Below are positions 45,526 through 53,947 of a stretch of DNA of 64,000 nucleotides, one piece after another (the first letter of the stretch is position 1; each line of letters starts with the position of its first letter). The DNA lies in assembly GCA_028277645.1 (NCBI GenBank), contig JANQFV010000051.1, forward strand, positions 1 through 64,000, given 5' to 3'. The notes below the pieces were generated by a model. The model saw nothing but the letters and a program-made list of their open reading frames with translations. It ran no database searches and was not told the origin of the DNA. This DNA is from Phycisphaerae bacterium. Its GTDB lineage: Bacteria > Planctomycetota > Phycisphaerae > UBA1845 > Fen-1342. The position numbers and the translations under genes are program-made.

Positions 45526-46184
45526 ATCGTAGGAAGAACGAATCGTCCGGCGGCGTCGCGCGGCGGACGCCGCTGACGTCGCAGCCCGGTCAACTCCCCC
45601 GGACCGAGCCACAGCCGCCCGGTCGCGCGTCACGCGGTGCGATCATCGGCACGAACGGGCGCATTGAGATCGATACGAGCGACAAGTTCATTGCGTACGA
45701 GCTGCAAGTTCCCGCCGAATCGTTGGGACAACTCGACGAGTTGCTCGCGCCAAAGCCAGGATCGCGTGCGGACGACGGGCTGATCCTCACCGCGACGGTG
45801 GAAAACACCGACCGGTTGCGGGTGCTGTTTGATCCCCCCCCCGCCTATGAACGCAAGGCAGCGCAGCACTACCTGAGGGGTGACGTGCTGCGCATCAGTG
45901 GCACGGCAAGGTCGTGTAACATGTACCTCACCAGGGTCGGGGGCAATCTCCTGCGCGAGCAGCTTGCTCACGCGGGCAGCCGCGCCGAGGTGTGGATCCA
46001 GTTGCGCGCGAGAATCGTGCGACGTGGAAAGCACGGGCCCCGGTGCTTGGTCGAGTTGGTGCCCGACGTAGACTTTGCCGCAGCCGAGGATGATCGCCGT
46101 CTGGGGGCGGGAAGCGCGCGTTTGGCCGCCGAAGTCTGGCCTCATGAGGACTTCGCGGACTGGGAGGAATCGCAGGGTGGCTGA
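45522..46184 (+). CDS. Unknown 220-aa protein in antitoxin position
   Basis: Starts at GTG inside the end of the small membrane gene. After a disordered Arg/Pro-rich N-terminus (~1-40) comes a beta-rich domain (GRIEIDTSDKFIAYELQVP, GLILTATVENTDRLRVLF, GDVLRISGTARSCNMYLTRV, AEVWIQLRARIVRRG) that faintly recalls an OB-like fold. No signal peptide. Its stop overlaps the MazF start. Known MazE antitoxins are ~80 aa, so this is either an unusual antitoxin or an unrelated cargo gene. Confidence 0.55.
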   Translation: MNRRKNESSGGVARRTPLTSQPGQLPRTEPQPPGRASRGAIIGTNGRIEIDTSDKFIAYELQVPAESLGQLDELLAPKPGSRADDGLILTATVENTDRLRVLFDPPPAYERKAAQHYLRGDVLRISGTARSCNMYLTRVGGNLLREQLAHAGSRAEVWIQLRARIVRRGKHGPRCLVELVPDVDFAAAEDDRRLGAGSARLAAEVWPHEDFADWEESQGG

Positions 46185-46509
46185 GATTCAACAAGGCGAG
46201 ATACGTTGGGCAGAATTGGATCCCCCACTCCGTAAGCGCCCCGTACTGATTCTGACGCGGTCATCGGCGATCCCGCGGCTCACCAACGTGATCGTTGCTC
46301 CAATCACCCGGTCCATGCGCGGGATCGCGTCAGAGGTGCGGTTGGAGCCCGCGGACGGCGTGCCTACCGCCAGTGCCGTTTCCCTCGAGAATCTCCTCAC
46401 CATACCCAAGCGGACCGTGCGGCGCTGGATCACATCACTTCCGCCAGCGAAGCTGCAGGCAGTCTTCGCGGCGATCCGGTTCGTGTTCGACATGCCGAGT
46501 GCAAAGTGA
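46177..46509 (+). CDS. MazF/PemK-type endoribonuclease toxin
   Basis: 110 aa from the GTG at 46177, overlapping the upstream stop. Family features: GEIRWAELDPPLRKRPVLIL, VIVAPITRSMRGIASEVRL and AVSLENLLTIPKRT. MazF toxins cleave mRNA or tRNA at specific sites to stop growth. Ends 1 bp from the SRP RNA gene on the other strand. Confidence 0.85.
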   Translation: MAEIQQGEIRWAELDPPLRKRPVLILTRSSAIPRLTNVIVAPITRSMRGIASEVRLEPADGVPTASAVSLENLLTIPKRTVRRWITSLPPAKLQAVFAAIRFVFDMPSAK

Positions 46510-46510
46510 A

Positions 46511-46636
46511 GATTGCCTGAGGCTTCGGCCAGGTTGACGTTGCACGTGGGCCTTGCCGGGTGGGCTGCTTCCGTCAGGATCTGACCCGTTGTCCGACCGA
46601 CGCACTGCACCGGCCCAACCGTCACCTCAGGCAACC
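46511..46636 (-). ncRNA. ffs: Signal recognition particle RNA
   Basis: Terminal arms TTGCCTGAGG / CCTCAGGCAA pair across ~120 nt (46513-46522 with 46625-46634). The core on the minus strand reads GGGTCAGATCCTGACGGAAGCAGCC, matching the domain IV consensus GGTCAGGTCC...GGAAGCAGCC apart from the tetraloop region. It lies upstream of dnaX, as scr does in Bacillus (scr-dnaX-yaaK-recR). Boundaries are estimated from the pairing. Confidence 0.85.
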
Positions 46637-46774
46637 AAGCATCGTAACCGCAGCCCCCGCAGCCTGCCAGCCGAGGCGCGATCTGCGTAAGCAGAGACGA
46701 GGAAGTGGCTTAACACCCCCGGGGTAGGCCCCGCCCAAGGCCCGAACCATCAACTGCGACGCGCGCCGGATGGC

Positions 46775-47881
46775 CTATCCGTCGAGTGGCTTCTTCGCGG
46801 CGGCAGCCTCGCGTGCGAGGCGCTGCAGTTGCTCGCGACGCTTCTCGACCGCCTCGACGAGTTGCGCGCGTAGCCGTGCGATGATCGTGTTACTGCTGCC
46901 GGTCGGATTCGAGCCGTGTTCGCGCGAGATGCGCTTCAACTCTTCGCTGGACATCCGCGGTACCTGATCCAGCGCGTCCGAGACGAGTGCGATCTTCGCC
47001 AGTACGTCAGATGAGCAATCACGATCACATTCGCCGGCGATGCGTTCCAGTTCTGCGAAGTGCCGCCGCAGCCAGCGATCATGTACGAAATCGAGCCACG
47101 TTTCGTATTTAGCCCCAAACGCTTCCGGCGGACTCGTCCAGACGAACGGTTTGATCTCCGTATCGAGCGTGGCGCGCTCTACGTCCGCGAGTCCGACGTC
47201 CGCCACGCACAACTGAAAATCGCGCGACGGCGCCGGTTTCATCCCTGCGGCGCATGAGAAATGCCGCCGCGTCGCCAGGGGGAGCCCCGAGATAACTGTG
47301 CTCAGCACCTCAGCTTGCTGGTTCGTATCCGAGACGAGCAGCTTATGGTCGCACAGTACCAGCGAAAGTAACTGTAGCACGCGGTCATACCCACCGCGAA
47401 TACTGGGGCTCGGCACCTCATCCGTCGGTGTCGGTAGCTCGAACGGCTTGAGCGGATGCCTGGGCGCCCGAGCAGGTTGCTCGGCTAATTGCGGGCGCGC
47501 AAGGTCGGCAACGCGAATCGGATTGCAGCCGAACCGCTCGAATTCCTCCGCTTCGAGGATGAGCACGTCAGTCCAGACGCGCAACCCGCCACGGGCTGTT
47601 TGTTCCGTACCGGCGTGACGAGACAGTATTACACAGTGCCGCCCGGTCGACAGTGGAAAGCTCGCGAGCGCTGTAGCCTCCTCCGTCGAATCACACAAAC
47701 TGCCGTGTGAAGGCGCGCGGCGCAGAACGTCCTGCTTCTCATCGCGGCGAATCCCGCCGGTGTCCGCCACTATGCGATAGCCCGCACCCATCGGTCCCGG
47801 GATGGACGTGAAGATGGCGTGCTGGACGCTGAGTGTGTCCTGCGCCGGAGGCGCGTCCGCTAGAGCTGTGCGACAATCCAT
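46775..47881 (-). CDS. GAP1-like GTPase-associated protein
   Basis: A 368-aa protein whose early segment VQHAIFTSIPGPMGAGYRIV followed by DTGGI resembles the N-terminal domain of GAP1 proteins that accompany TRAFAC GTPases in predicted conflict systems. The middle ~130-260 residues (PLSTGRHCVILSRHAGT; LQLLSLVLCDHKLLVS; LPLATRRHFSCAAGMKP) form a second globular domain; the last ~90 are helical (EAVEKRREQLQRLAREAAAA). Its ATG overlaps the GTPase stop by 22 nt, so the pair is probably translated together. Exact role unknown; family work suggests it links the GTPase to other components. Confidence 0.65.
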   Translation of the reverse strand: MDCRTALADAPPAQDTLSVQHAIFTSIPGPMGAGYRIVADTGGIRRDEKQDVLRRAPSHGSLCDSTEEATALASFPLSTGRHCVILSRHAGTEQTARGGLRVWTDVLILEAEEFERFGCNPIRVADLARPQLAEQPARAPRHPLKPFELPTPTDEVPSPSIRGGYDRVLQLLSLVLCDHKLLVSDTNQQAEVLSTVISGLPLATRRHFSCAAGMKPAPSRDFQLCVADVGLADVERATLDTEIKPFVWTSPPEAFGAKYETWLDFVHDRWLRRHFAELERIAGECDRDCSSDVLAKIALVSDALDQVPRMSSEELKRISREHGSNPTGSSNTIIARLRAQLVEAVEKRREQLQRLAREAAAAKKPLDG

Positions 47882-48798
47882 TCGAACGGCTCCAGAATTC
47901 CTCGCAGTGCCGTGTGCAGCGGCACAGGTGTCACGAAATCCTCATCTTCCGCGGTGGCGTACGCCAGCGAACCTACGACGCTGCTGGCAAAGAAGTCCAC
48001 CCGCGCGAAGCGACTCTCGCAGAGGTTCCACAACCGGTTCAGGTTGGCCTCCGCGAAGCGTCGCGGGTCATCGAAACATTCCGGTACGTAGTCCGCCTTG
48101 GTCAATACAATCGCGACCGGCAGGTTGATCCGCTTGCTGCGCTTCGCCTCCAGCGTCGAGTCGATGTAGCTCAGCATCTTCATGCCGAAAAAGTCCGGCT
48201 GTGCCGAGCCACTGGCCGCCTGCGCCGCATCGACCAGCAGCAGCAGACCCGCCGACTTGCTCATCAGGTTCTTGATCACGCGGAACGTCGATGGCGATGC
48301 CACCTCCGCCGCGATCGCTTCGCCCGCCATGTCCGGCATCACCAAGTCAACCCACTTCTGACCCCGCTCCTGACGCTTGCACACCTGGTAGTAGGCCCAG
48401 TTCCACTCGTTCGCTTCCACGGGCGTCTTCGGCGGAAACATGCGATACGCCATATGGCTGATCACGACCTGTTGGAGATCAACCGAGTAGGCGCCGCGCG
48501 GCACGGCCTCGAAGTCGTTCGCCCGCTGTGAGAGCATGTCGAGCAAGAAACCGAGGTAGACCGTCTTCCCCACATTACTGTCGCCCACGATGCTGACCAT
48601 CTGTGGGTCACGCTCCTGCGCGATCGCTTCGTGAACCAGCGCCATCGGCGCGTGGCACGACTTACAGAAGACCGCGTCGCGACCGTTGCTGGTCTCGCAG
48701 ATCAGGCAAGGCGTATAAGCTGGAGCACTGACGAAAGGCACCGGTCTGGCCTCCACGCAATCGCGAGCGATCTCAATCCGCGGGCAGATCCAGCGCAC
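47860..48798 (-). CDS. Zinc-ribbon TRAFAC-type GTPase
   Basis: A 312-aa protein from GTG 48798 (GTG at 48756 is an alternative that avoids overlap). A zinc ribbon CLIC...CKSC (~31-50) precedes the GTPase domain: P-loop GDSNVGKT (~74), VMPDMAGEAI (G3-like DxxGE, ~155) and VLTKADY (G4-like, ~226). The N-terminal zinc ribbon may bind the partner coiled-coils or RNA/DNA. It is the second-to-last gene of the minus-strand operon and overlaps both the FGE-like gene and the GAP1-like gene. In predicted systems such a GTPase is the NTP-driven switch. Confidence 0.85.
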   Translation of the reverse strand: MRWICPRIEIARDCVEARPVPFVSAPAYTPCLICETSNGRDAVFCKSCHAPMALVHEAIAQERDPQMVSIVGDSNVGKTVYLGFLLDMLSQRANDFEAVPRGAYSVDLQQVVISHMAYRMFPPKTPVEANEWNWAYYQVCKRQERGQKWVDLVMPDMAGEAIAAEVASPSTFRVIKNLMSKSAGLLLLVDAAQAASGSAQPDFFGMKMLSYIDSTLEAKRSKRINLPVAIVLTKADYVPECFDDPRRFAEANLNRLWNLCESRFARVDFFASSVVGSLAYATAEDEDFVTPVPLHTALRGILEPFEWIVAQL

Positions 48799-49753
48799 AG
48801 CGGACGCCGACGTTGTGTGCGCGTGTCAGCGCGCCGAGGGCGGTCCGGAAGTTCGCTGTCGCTTGCCACGGGAAATACGTGTCATACGCGCCGCCTCGCA
48901 CACCCTTCAACAGTGTGTCGCCAACCACGCGGCGATCTTCGCGGTCGCGGCTCTCAAAGTCTGAAATAGTCCATTCCCATACGTTCCCAATCAACTGCAC
49001 GACGCCGTTGGGTGCCATGCCGCGCGGGCACGCGTTCACCGGCAGCGTTCGTCCGTGCCCCGACGCCCAGACATTGCAGCAGTCGAGATCGAGGCCGTCG
49101 CCCCAGGGGTACCGGCGTTCGGCCTGCGCGGCTCCGCGAGCGCGCCAACTCGCAGCCATCTGCCACTCGGCCTCCGTGGGCAACCGATACCCAGCCCACT
49201 GCGCGTAGGCACTAGCTTCGTAGTAGCAAATCCCGACGACCGGATGGTGGGCAAAGCGACGGTCGTGCCGGCCATCGCGCCAGAACCGCGGCGCATTCTG
49301 TCCCGTCTGGTCCTTGAAGTTGATCAGGTTGGGCCACACGTCTTCCGGAAACAACGCGAGTTCCTCGTACCCGCCGGCGTCCACGAAGAGTTGATACTCG
49401 GCGTTCGTCACCGCGAAACGTGCGAGGAGATACGGCTCGGTCAGCGCATCCTCCTCGGGCTGGCCGGGCTGATCGAAGATCGTCTGCGGAATCGCCGCCA
49501 CACCCTCCGGAACCATCGCGAACCGCTCATCAATGGCTTGCGCCGCCGCCCGGAGTGTCTCTTCCAGGCGCGGATGATCCACCCAGTTTGCCGGTGGCGA
49601 GAGGATGTGAGCAAAGCGCCCCTGCTGTAGCGTGCGCGCCAACTGGTCTCTGGCCAGCGTGACCGGCTCCGACGGCTGAAAGTCGTCCCGGGTCGGGATG
49701 ACCGGTACGCCACCGGCCGGTTTGCCCTTGCTGGTGAAGAAGCCAAATGGCAT
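48773..49753 (-). CDS. FGE-sulfatase-fold protein lacking catalytic cysteines
   Basis: A 326-aa protein with the SUMF1/FGE (C-type-lectin-like) fold from residue ~110: FAVTNAEYQLFVDAGGY, HHPVVGICYYEASAYAQWAG, YRLPTEAEWQMAA, NVWEWT and the C-terminal VRGGAYDTYFPWQATANFR and NVGVRCALD. The SYCxRYR motif of true formylglycine generators, including both active-site Cys, is replaced by TYFPWQATANFR. It is therefore probably a non-enzymatic recognition or scaffold domain, as in Mutacin-like DGR or conflict-system targets. The first ~100 residues are charged and unclassified. Confidence 0.8.
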   Translation of the reverse strand: MPFGFFTSKGKPAGGVPVIPTRDDFQPSEPVTLARDQLARTLQQGRFAHILSPPANWVDHPRLEETLRAAAQAIDERFAMVPEGVAAIPQTIFDQPGQPEEDALTEPYLLARFAVTNAEYQLFVDAGGYEELALFPEDVWPNLINFKDQTGQNAPRFWRDGRHDRRFAHHPVVGICYYEASAYAQWAGYRLPTEAEWQMAASWRARGAAQAERRYPWGDGLDLDCCNVWASGHGRTLPVNACPRGMAPNGVVQLIGNVWEWTISDFESRDREDRRVVGDTLLKGVRGGAYDTYFPWQATANFRTALGALTRAHNVGVRCALDLPAD

Positions 49754-49776
49754 CTGAAAACCTCAGCCGACTGCTA

Positions 49777-50862
49777 CTAACCGGACGCGATCGCGCGGCG
49801 CTTGGCGTCGCGACACAACTTCTGGAACCGCTCCATGGACTCGCGCGCCTTGCGCTCGGCGGGTTTCGGCACCCGCCCATCGACCTTCTGGCCCTTGGCC
49901 AGGTCGTCCTCCGTCACGTCGTACCGCTGCAGCAGATCGGACTTCTGATCCGCGAGCTGACTCAGCTCGTGCTCCATCTGCTTCTGCAGGTTCGAGAGAT
50001 TCTCGCGCGCCGTGGCGAGCTCGCGCATGTCGCTTTCAACCTGCAGCCGCGCCGTATCCAACTCGGCCCGCTGGCCGGCGAGCAACTGCTGCTGCTCGTC
50101 AAACTGCGCCCGCTGTTGCTCGAGCGACGTCCGTTCGCGCTCTAGCTCGGACCGCTGCTTTTCGATCGCCTGGGCCTGTCCATCGAACTCCGCGTAGCGC
50201 ACGTCAACTTCTTCAGCGCGCAGCCGCAGGGCCTGCTGCTCCTGCTCCAGCGCTGACTCACGCGCCGCCAGGCTCTCCTGCTGCTGTTCCGCTTCCTGAC
50301 GGCGCTGCACCACCCCGTGCTCGAGTTCGTGGGCCTGCTTCTCCAGGGCCGCAATGCGCTTGTGCTCTTCGCCCAATGCCGCCGATTGCTTCTTCAAATC
50401 GGTCGCGGTCGCCGCCAACCCCTGTTCTCGTTCAGCGAGCGTTTGCTCGCGTTGCTTCAATTCCTGTTCGTGCGCCTCGATGTCCGAGGAGCGCTCGGTC
50501 AACTCCTCTTCCTGTTTCTTGAGCTCCGCCGGCTTGCCTTCCAATCGCGCCGAAAGCTCCGCGAGCTGCGCCTCGAGCTGGTTGCAGGAGGTCTCGCGCT
50601 GGGCGATTGCCGTATCGCGCTGCTCGAGCTGTTCAGTCAACTCGTTGGTGTGCTGCTCAAACTCGGCGTTCTCGCGCGTGACTTCCTGGTGATACTCCTC
50701 CAACGCAACCCGGCACTCATCCAGCGCATCCGCACGGGCTGCGAAGAGCTCACGCAACGATTGCATACGCGCAACCAGATCCTGCCCCAACTGCTCGAGT
50801 TCCGCGAGTCCGAGCTGAGGCCCGATGGCTTCAGGCACTTCGGCGGTCTTCGACCTACTCAT
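49777..50862 (-). CDS. Long coiled-coil protein
   Basis: 361 aa from the ATG at 50862 (overlapping the upstream stop by 8 nt). After ~25 residues nearly the whole sequence is heptad-rich and Glu/Gln/Leu/Ala-dominated (EEYHQEVTRENAEFEQHTNE, LEKQAHELEHGVVQRRQEA, LEQQRAQFDEQQQLLAGQR), with a short basic end (RFQKLCRDAKRRAIASG). No enzyme motif. It could be the scaffold or filament of the GTPase cluster. Confidence 0.8.
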   Translation of the reverse strand: MSRSKTAEVPEAIGPQLGLAELEQLGQDLVARMQSLRELFAARADALDECRVALEEYHQEVTRENAEFEQHTNELTEQLEQRDTAIAQRETSCNQLEAQLAELSARLEGKPAELKKQEEELTERSSDIEAHEQELKQREQTLAEREQGLAATATDLKKQSAALGEEHKRIAALEKQAHELEHGVVQRRQEAEQQQESLAARESALEQEQQALRLRAEEVDVRYAEFDGQAQAIEKQRSELERERTSLEQQRAQFDEQQQLLAGQRAELDTARLQVESDMRELATARENLSNLQKQMEHELSQLADQKSDLLQRYDVTEDDLAKGQKVDGRVPKPAERKARESMERFQKLCRDAKRRAIASG

Positions 50863-51382
50863 TGCCACGTCTCCACCACTTCTTTCCCTTGTTGGCCGTG
50901 TTCGCCGAGTCACCGGCACCGGTCTCCTGCATCTCTTCCAGCAGCTCCCGCACGCTCTTGCGGTACCCCGTCAGCCGTCGCTTCACACGGATGGCGTTGG
51001 CCGCCTTCGGATCCAAACCCGCCAGCAGGGCTTCATCCTCGGCGCTGACCGCGGGTTCTTCGGGGACTTCCGACCGCGGCATTTCCGCCGCCGGCTCTGC
51101 CTTGGGAGGCGCGCCCCCGGCGAACATGCCGCGACTGGCGACCGATCGTTGCGTCTCGTTAGTCGAGGTTGTCGCTTCCGCCACCGGCGCAGGCGGTGCT
51201 GCCACGTCCGCTCTGGCGCGGGTAGCCCGCAGGTTCGCCTGCCCGTCGCGAATTGCGGCGATGAAGATGGTCAGCTTCTCGTCCAGTTGCGTCAGGTGAC
51301 TGCGAAGCTGGTCATCGTCGGCGCGCAGTTCAGCGATTCGCTTGTCGACTGCCGTCGTATCCATAATGTCTACTGACTTCAT
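50855..51382 (-). CDS. Short coiled-coil/unknown protein at head of GTPase operon
   Basis: 175 aa (ATG 51382, or 51364 which reads MDTTAVDKRIAELRADDDQL). Helical N-terminus, an Ala/Pro/Glu-rich linker (~60-110) and a C-terminal helical block (ANAIRVKRRLTGYRKSVREL) ending KKWWRRGNE. Unknown. It overlaps the coiled-coil gene, so it is the first gene of the operon after the anti-sigma-like gene. Confidence 0.65.
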   Translation of the reverse strand: MKSVDIMDTTAVDKRIAELRADDDQLRSHLTQLDEKLTIFIAAIRDGQANLRATRARADVAAPPAPVAEATTSTNETQRSVASRGMFAGGAPPKAEPAAEMPRSEVPEEPAVSAEDEALLAGLDPKAANAIRVKRRLTGYRKSVRELLEEMQETGAGDSANTANKGKKWWRRGNE

Positions 51383-51513
51383 CGGGTTGCCGCACGGCCG
51401 ACCTGCGTAAGCCGCTCACCGCGTGAACACAGCACAAAGCCGGGCGGCACCACACTACGAAATATACAAATCGTTTCGGGACGCAGGCGTACCGCGATGA
51501 TTTCGGCACCTGT

Positions 51514-51561
51514 CCCATAAGTGACAGGCCCGAACCATTCGCCGGTTCAGGTGTTTATGGG
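51514..51561. terminator. Nested hairpin after the FlgM-like gene
   Basis: CCCATAA (51514-51520) pairs with TTATGGG (51555-51561), enclosing GAACC/GGTTC. No T-tract. Placement 38 nt past the FlgM-like stop fits a terminator or mRNA 3'-end structure. Confidence 0.45.
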
Positions 51562-51599
51562 ATGTGAACACGCCCCCCAACTGATGCCGGCGCAGCCGA

Positions 51600-51890
51600 C
51601 TACCCGCGCGCCATCTCGCGCAGGACGTCCAGTAACTGACCTACGGCTGCATCGAGCTTCTCGTCCGTCAGGTACGCGTCACCCGCGATCTGCGCACGGA
51701 CTTCCTCAATCCGCGCAGCCGAGATCGTCACTCCGTTGCCGGTGTACTCGTCCGACGATGACGCAATCGACAACTCTACGCGGTCACGCTCGACACGTTC
51801 GGCGTCCGACGCCTGGTGGCGCGGTGCGCGGTCCGGCCCGAGAACCGATCGATGCGGTACAAATCCGTAATACGAACTTACTTCTGACAT
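51600..51890 (-). CDS. FlgM-like anti-sigma factor
   Basis: 96 aa from the ATG at 51890 (the longer frame is unlikely). The C-terminal half matches FlgM: RVELSIASSSDEYTGNGVT, then ISAARIEEVRAQIAGDAYL and TDEKLDAAVGQLL. FlgM holds sigma-28 until the flagellar hook is complete. No other flagellar gene is near, so this may be an orphan regulator or belong to another sigma factor. The N-terminus is basic and disordered. Confidence 0.75.
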   Translation of the reverse strand: MSEVSSYYGFVPHRSVLGPDRAPRHQASDAERVERDRVELSIASSSDEYTGNGVTISAARIEEVRAQIAGDAYLTDEKLDAAVGQLLDVLREMARG

Positions 51891-52156
51891 ACGTCTGCTG
51901 CCTCCGCCGTCGGCGCTACGCCGAGGCCAAACGGATTCCGGTGTACTGGCCATCCGGGTTGGCCGGGAGGTTATCGCCCCGCGAGCCCCGCGCCGCTCCA
52001 TCGACGACGGGCGCACAGTCCTGGTGCCTACTCGCTCACTAGTGCTATCGGCCAGACCCCCATAAAGACTTTGATCGAAATCCCCGTACAAACGCATTTC
52101 GGGACCAACCGCCGCTGACAGCCCGGAACGTCGGGATTATCGGTCGATCGACCACA
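51891..52156. other. Intergenic region upstream of FlgM-like gene
   Basis: 266 bp between mlaF and the FlgM-like gene. A longer frame enters it from the FlgM-like gene, but the part upstream of 51890 is Arg/Ser-rich and unlikely to be coding. No clear promoter was found. Confidence 0.4.
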
Positions 52157-52945
52157 CTAGCCCACGCCAACCGCTTTCAGATCCGCTGGATCGGCAATCC
52201 CTTCAACAAATCGGTGTACCTGCGGATCAGTCGACTGCAACACCTCGGCGGGCGTACCATCCGCCATGAACCGACCGTGGTGCAGCAGCAGCAGACGATC
52301 GCCAACCTCCGCCGCGCTCTTCATGTCATGCGTCACGACAATGCCGGTCACATGCACCGTCCTCTGCAAGTGCCGAATGAGCTTGTTGATCACGTCGGCG
52401 CGCTGTGGGTCCAGCCCAGCTGTAGGCTCGTCGTACAGGATCACTTTAGGCGGCGGTTCCATCGCGATCGCACGCGCCAGCGCGACGCGCTTCTTCTCCC
52501 CTCCGGACAATTCCGCCGGCCGTTTCTGCTCGAACCCGCTCAGGCCGACGATGTCGATACACTTGCTCGCCATCTGCCGAATCCGCTCGCGCTTAAGACG
52601 CCGACCGCTGTTCTCCACCATCGGGAACGCGACGTTCTCACCAACAGTCATCGAGTCGAACAACGCGTTGAGCTGGAACACAAAGCTGATCTGTTGGCGG
52701 ATCGGCACCAGCGCGCGTTCCGAAAGCTGATCGACGCGCTGACCCTCAAAGTACACCTCGCCGCGGTCCGGCCGCAGCAGACCAACAATGTGCTTGAGCA
52801 ACACGCTCTTACCCGTGCCCGAACGCCCGACGATGACCGTGTTTGCCCCGCGCTCTACCGACAGGTCGACCTCGTCGAGCACGCGCTGGCGCCCGAACGA
52901 CTTGCAAACCCGACGCAGTTCGATGATGGGAGACTCGCTCGACAA
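52157..52945 (-). CDS. mlaF: ABC ATPase MlaF/Mkl-type
   Basis: A 262-aa ATPase: Walker A GRSGTGKS (~39), LSGGEKKRVALARA signature, VILYDEPTAGLDP Walker B and the family feature FQLNALFDSMTVGENVAFP. MlaF powers retrograde or anterograde phospholipid transport between membranes. Downstream partner of the MlaE permease, 12 nt away. Confidence 0.93.
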   Translation of the reverse strand: MSSESPIIELRRVCKSFGRQRVLDEVDLSVERGANTVIVGRSGTGKSVLLKHIVGLLRPDRGEVYFEGQRVDQLSERALVPIRQQISFVFQLNALFDSMTVGENVAFPMVENSGRRLKRERIRQMASKCIDIVGLSGFEQKRPAELSGGEKKRVALARAIAMEPPPKVILYDEPTAGLDPQRADVINKLIRHLQRTVHVTGIVVTHDMKSAAEVGDRLLLLHHGRFMADGTPAEVLQSTDPQVHRFVEGIADPADLKAVGVG

Positions 52946-52957
52946 GACTCGTACTCG

Positions 52958-53794
52958 TTAAATGAGCGATCGGAATCCGAACCAGGCGTTGTACAGCCCG
53001 TTCATCAACACGTTCAGGAAAAAGTCCAGGATCAGGATCAGGATGAAGCTGATCACGAATCCGTCCGTACACGCACGCCCCACGCCTTCCGCCCCCGGTC
53101 GACAGTGAAAGCCTTTGTAACAACTCACCAGCGCAATCGCTCCGCCGAAGAACAGCGCCTTCACCAGTCCCGTACCAAGCGACCACATCTCGACCATCTG
53201 TCGCGTATATTCCCAGAACGGCTGCGACTCGGCACCGTAGTATCCCGTGTAGATCAGCCAGCCGCCCAACGCGCCGACCAGATCCGCATAGCAGGTAAGC
53301 ACCGGCGTCAGCAACAGGCAGGCGAGAAAGCGCGGCGTCGCGAGATACCGCACGGGGTCCGCCCCCATCGAACGCAGCGCCAGCAGTTGCTCGGTCACGT
53401 TCATTGTTCCGAGCTCGGCCGTGAGCGCACCGCCCACGCGGCCAGCGAGCATCACACCAGCGAGCACCGGCCCCAATTCAGTGACGAGTGAAATATTGAC
53501 CACGCCGCCAAGCTGATCGCGAAGTCCGGCACTGTCGAACTGCTCGTACCCCTGTACGATCAGCACCATGCCGATGAACATGCCGGTCAGCATGAGCACT
53601 GGGACGGACCGCGCGCCGATGAAGTAGCACTGCGGTAGCAGCCGCCGCCAGCCGCTCGGCGTGATCAACTCACCCGGCACCCGGGTCATCGTGTGCGCGC
53701 TGAAAAGCCAGAACTTCCCGAATCCGGCCAACCCGCGGATCGTGGATTCGCCCAGATGGTTGATGCTGTGGGTAACGGGGTCTGCGTGTGACAT
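52958..53794 (-). CDS. mlaE: ABC permease MlaE
   Basis: A 278-aa permease with five to six helices and the family core (ARSVPVLMLTGMFIGMVLIV, then GPVLAGVMLAGRVGGALTAEL and GTMNVTEQLLALRSMGADPV). Forms the membrane part of the MlaFE exporter; MlaD (MCE) is not in view. First gene of the pair. Confidence 0.93.
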   Translation of the reverse strand: MSHADPVTHSINHLGESTIRGLAGFGKFWLFSAHTMTRVPGELITPSGWRRLLPQCYFIGARSVPVLMLTGMFIGMVLIVQGYEQFDSAGLRDQLGGVVNISLVTELGPVLAGVMLAGRVGGALTAELGTMNVTEQLLALRSMGADPVRYLATPRFLACLLLTPVLTCYADLVGALGGWLIYTGYYGAESQPFWEYTRQMVEMWSLGTGLVKALFFGGAIALVSCYKGFHCRPGAEGVGRACTDGFVISFILILILDFFLNVLMNGLYNAWFGFRSLI

Positions 53795-53947
53795 CGGCGT
53801 GTGTTGCTTTCTGAATGGCGCGTTTCGTCAGCCAAGTTTGCGTAGGTTATCGAAATTGCTCGCCTAATGCGATATGATGCGCAGGCCCGTAGGAGATGGG
53901 CACCCCGATCAGGACGTCGGGAATCAGCGTGAACAAGGATGGTCACG

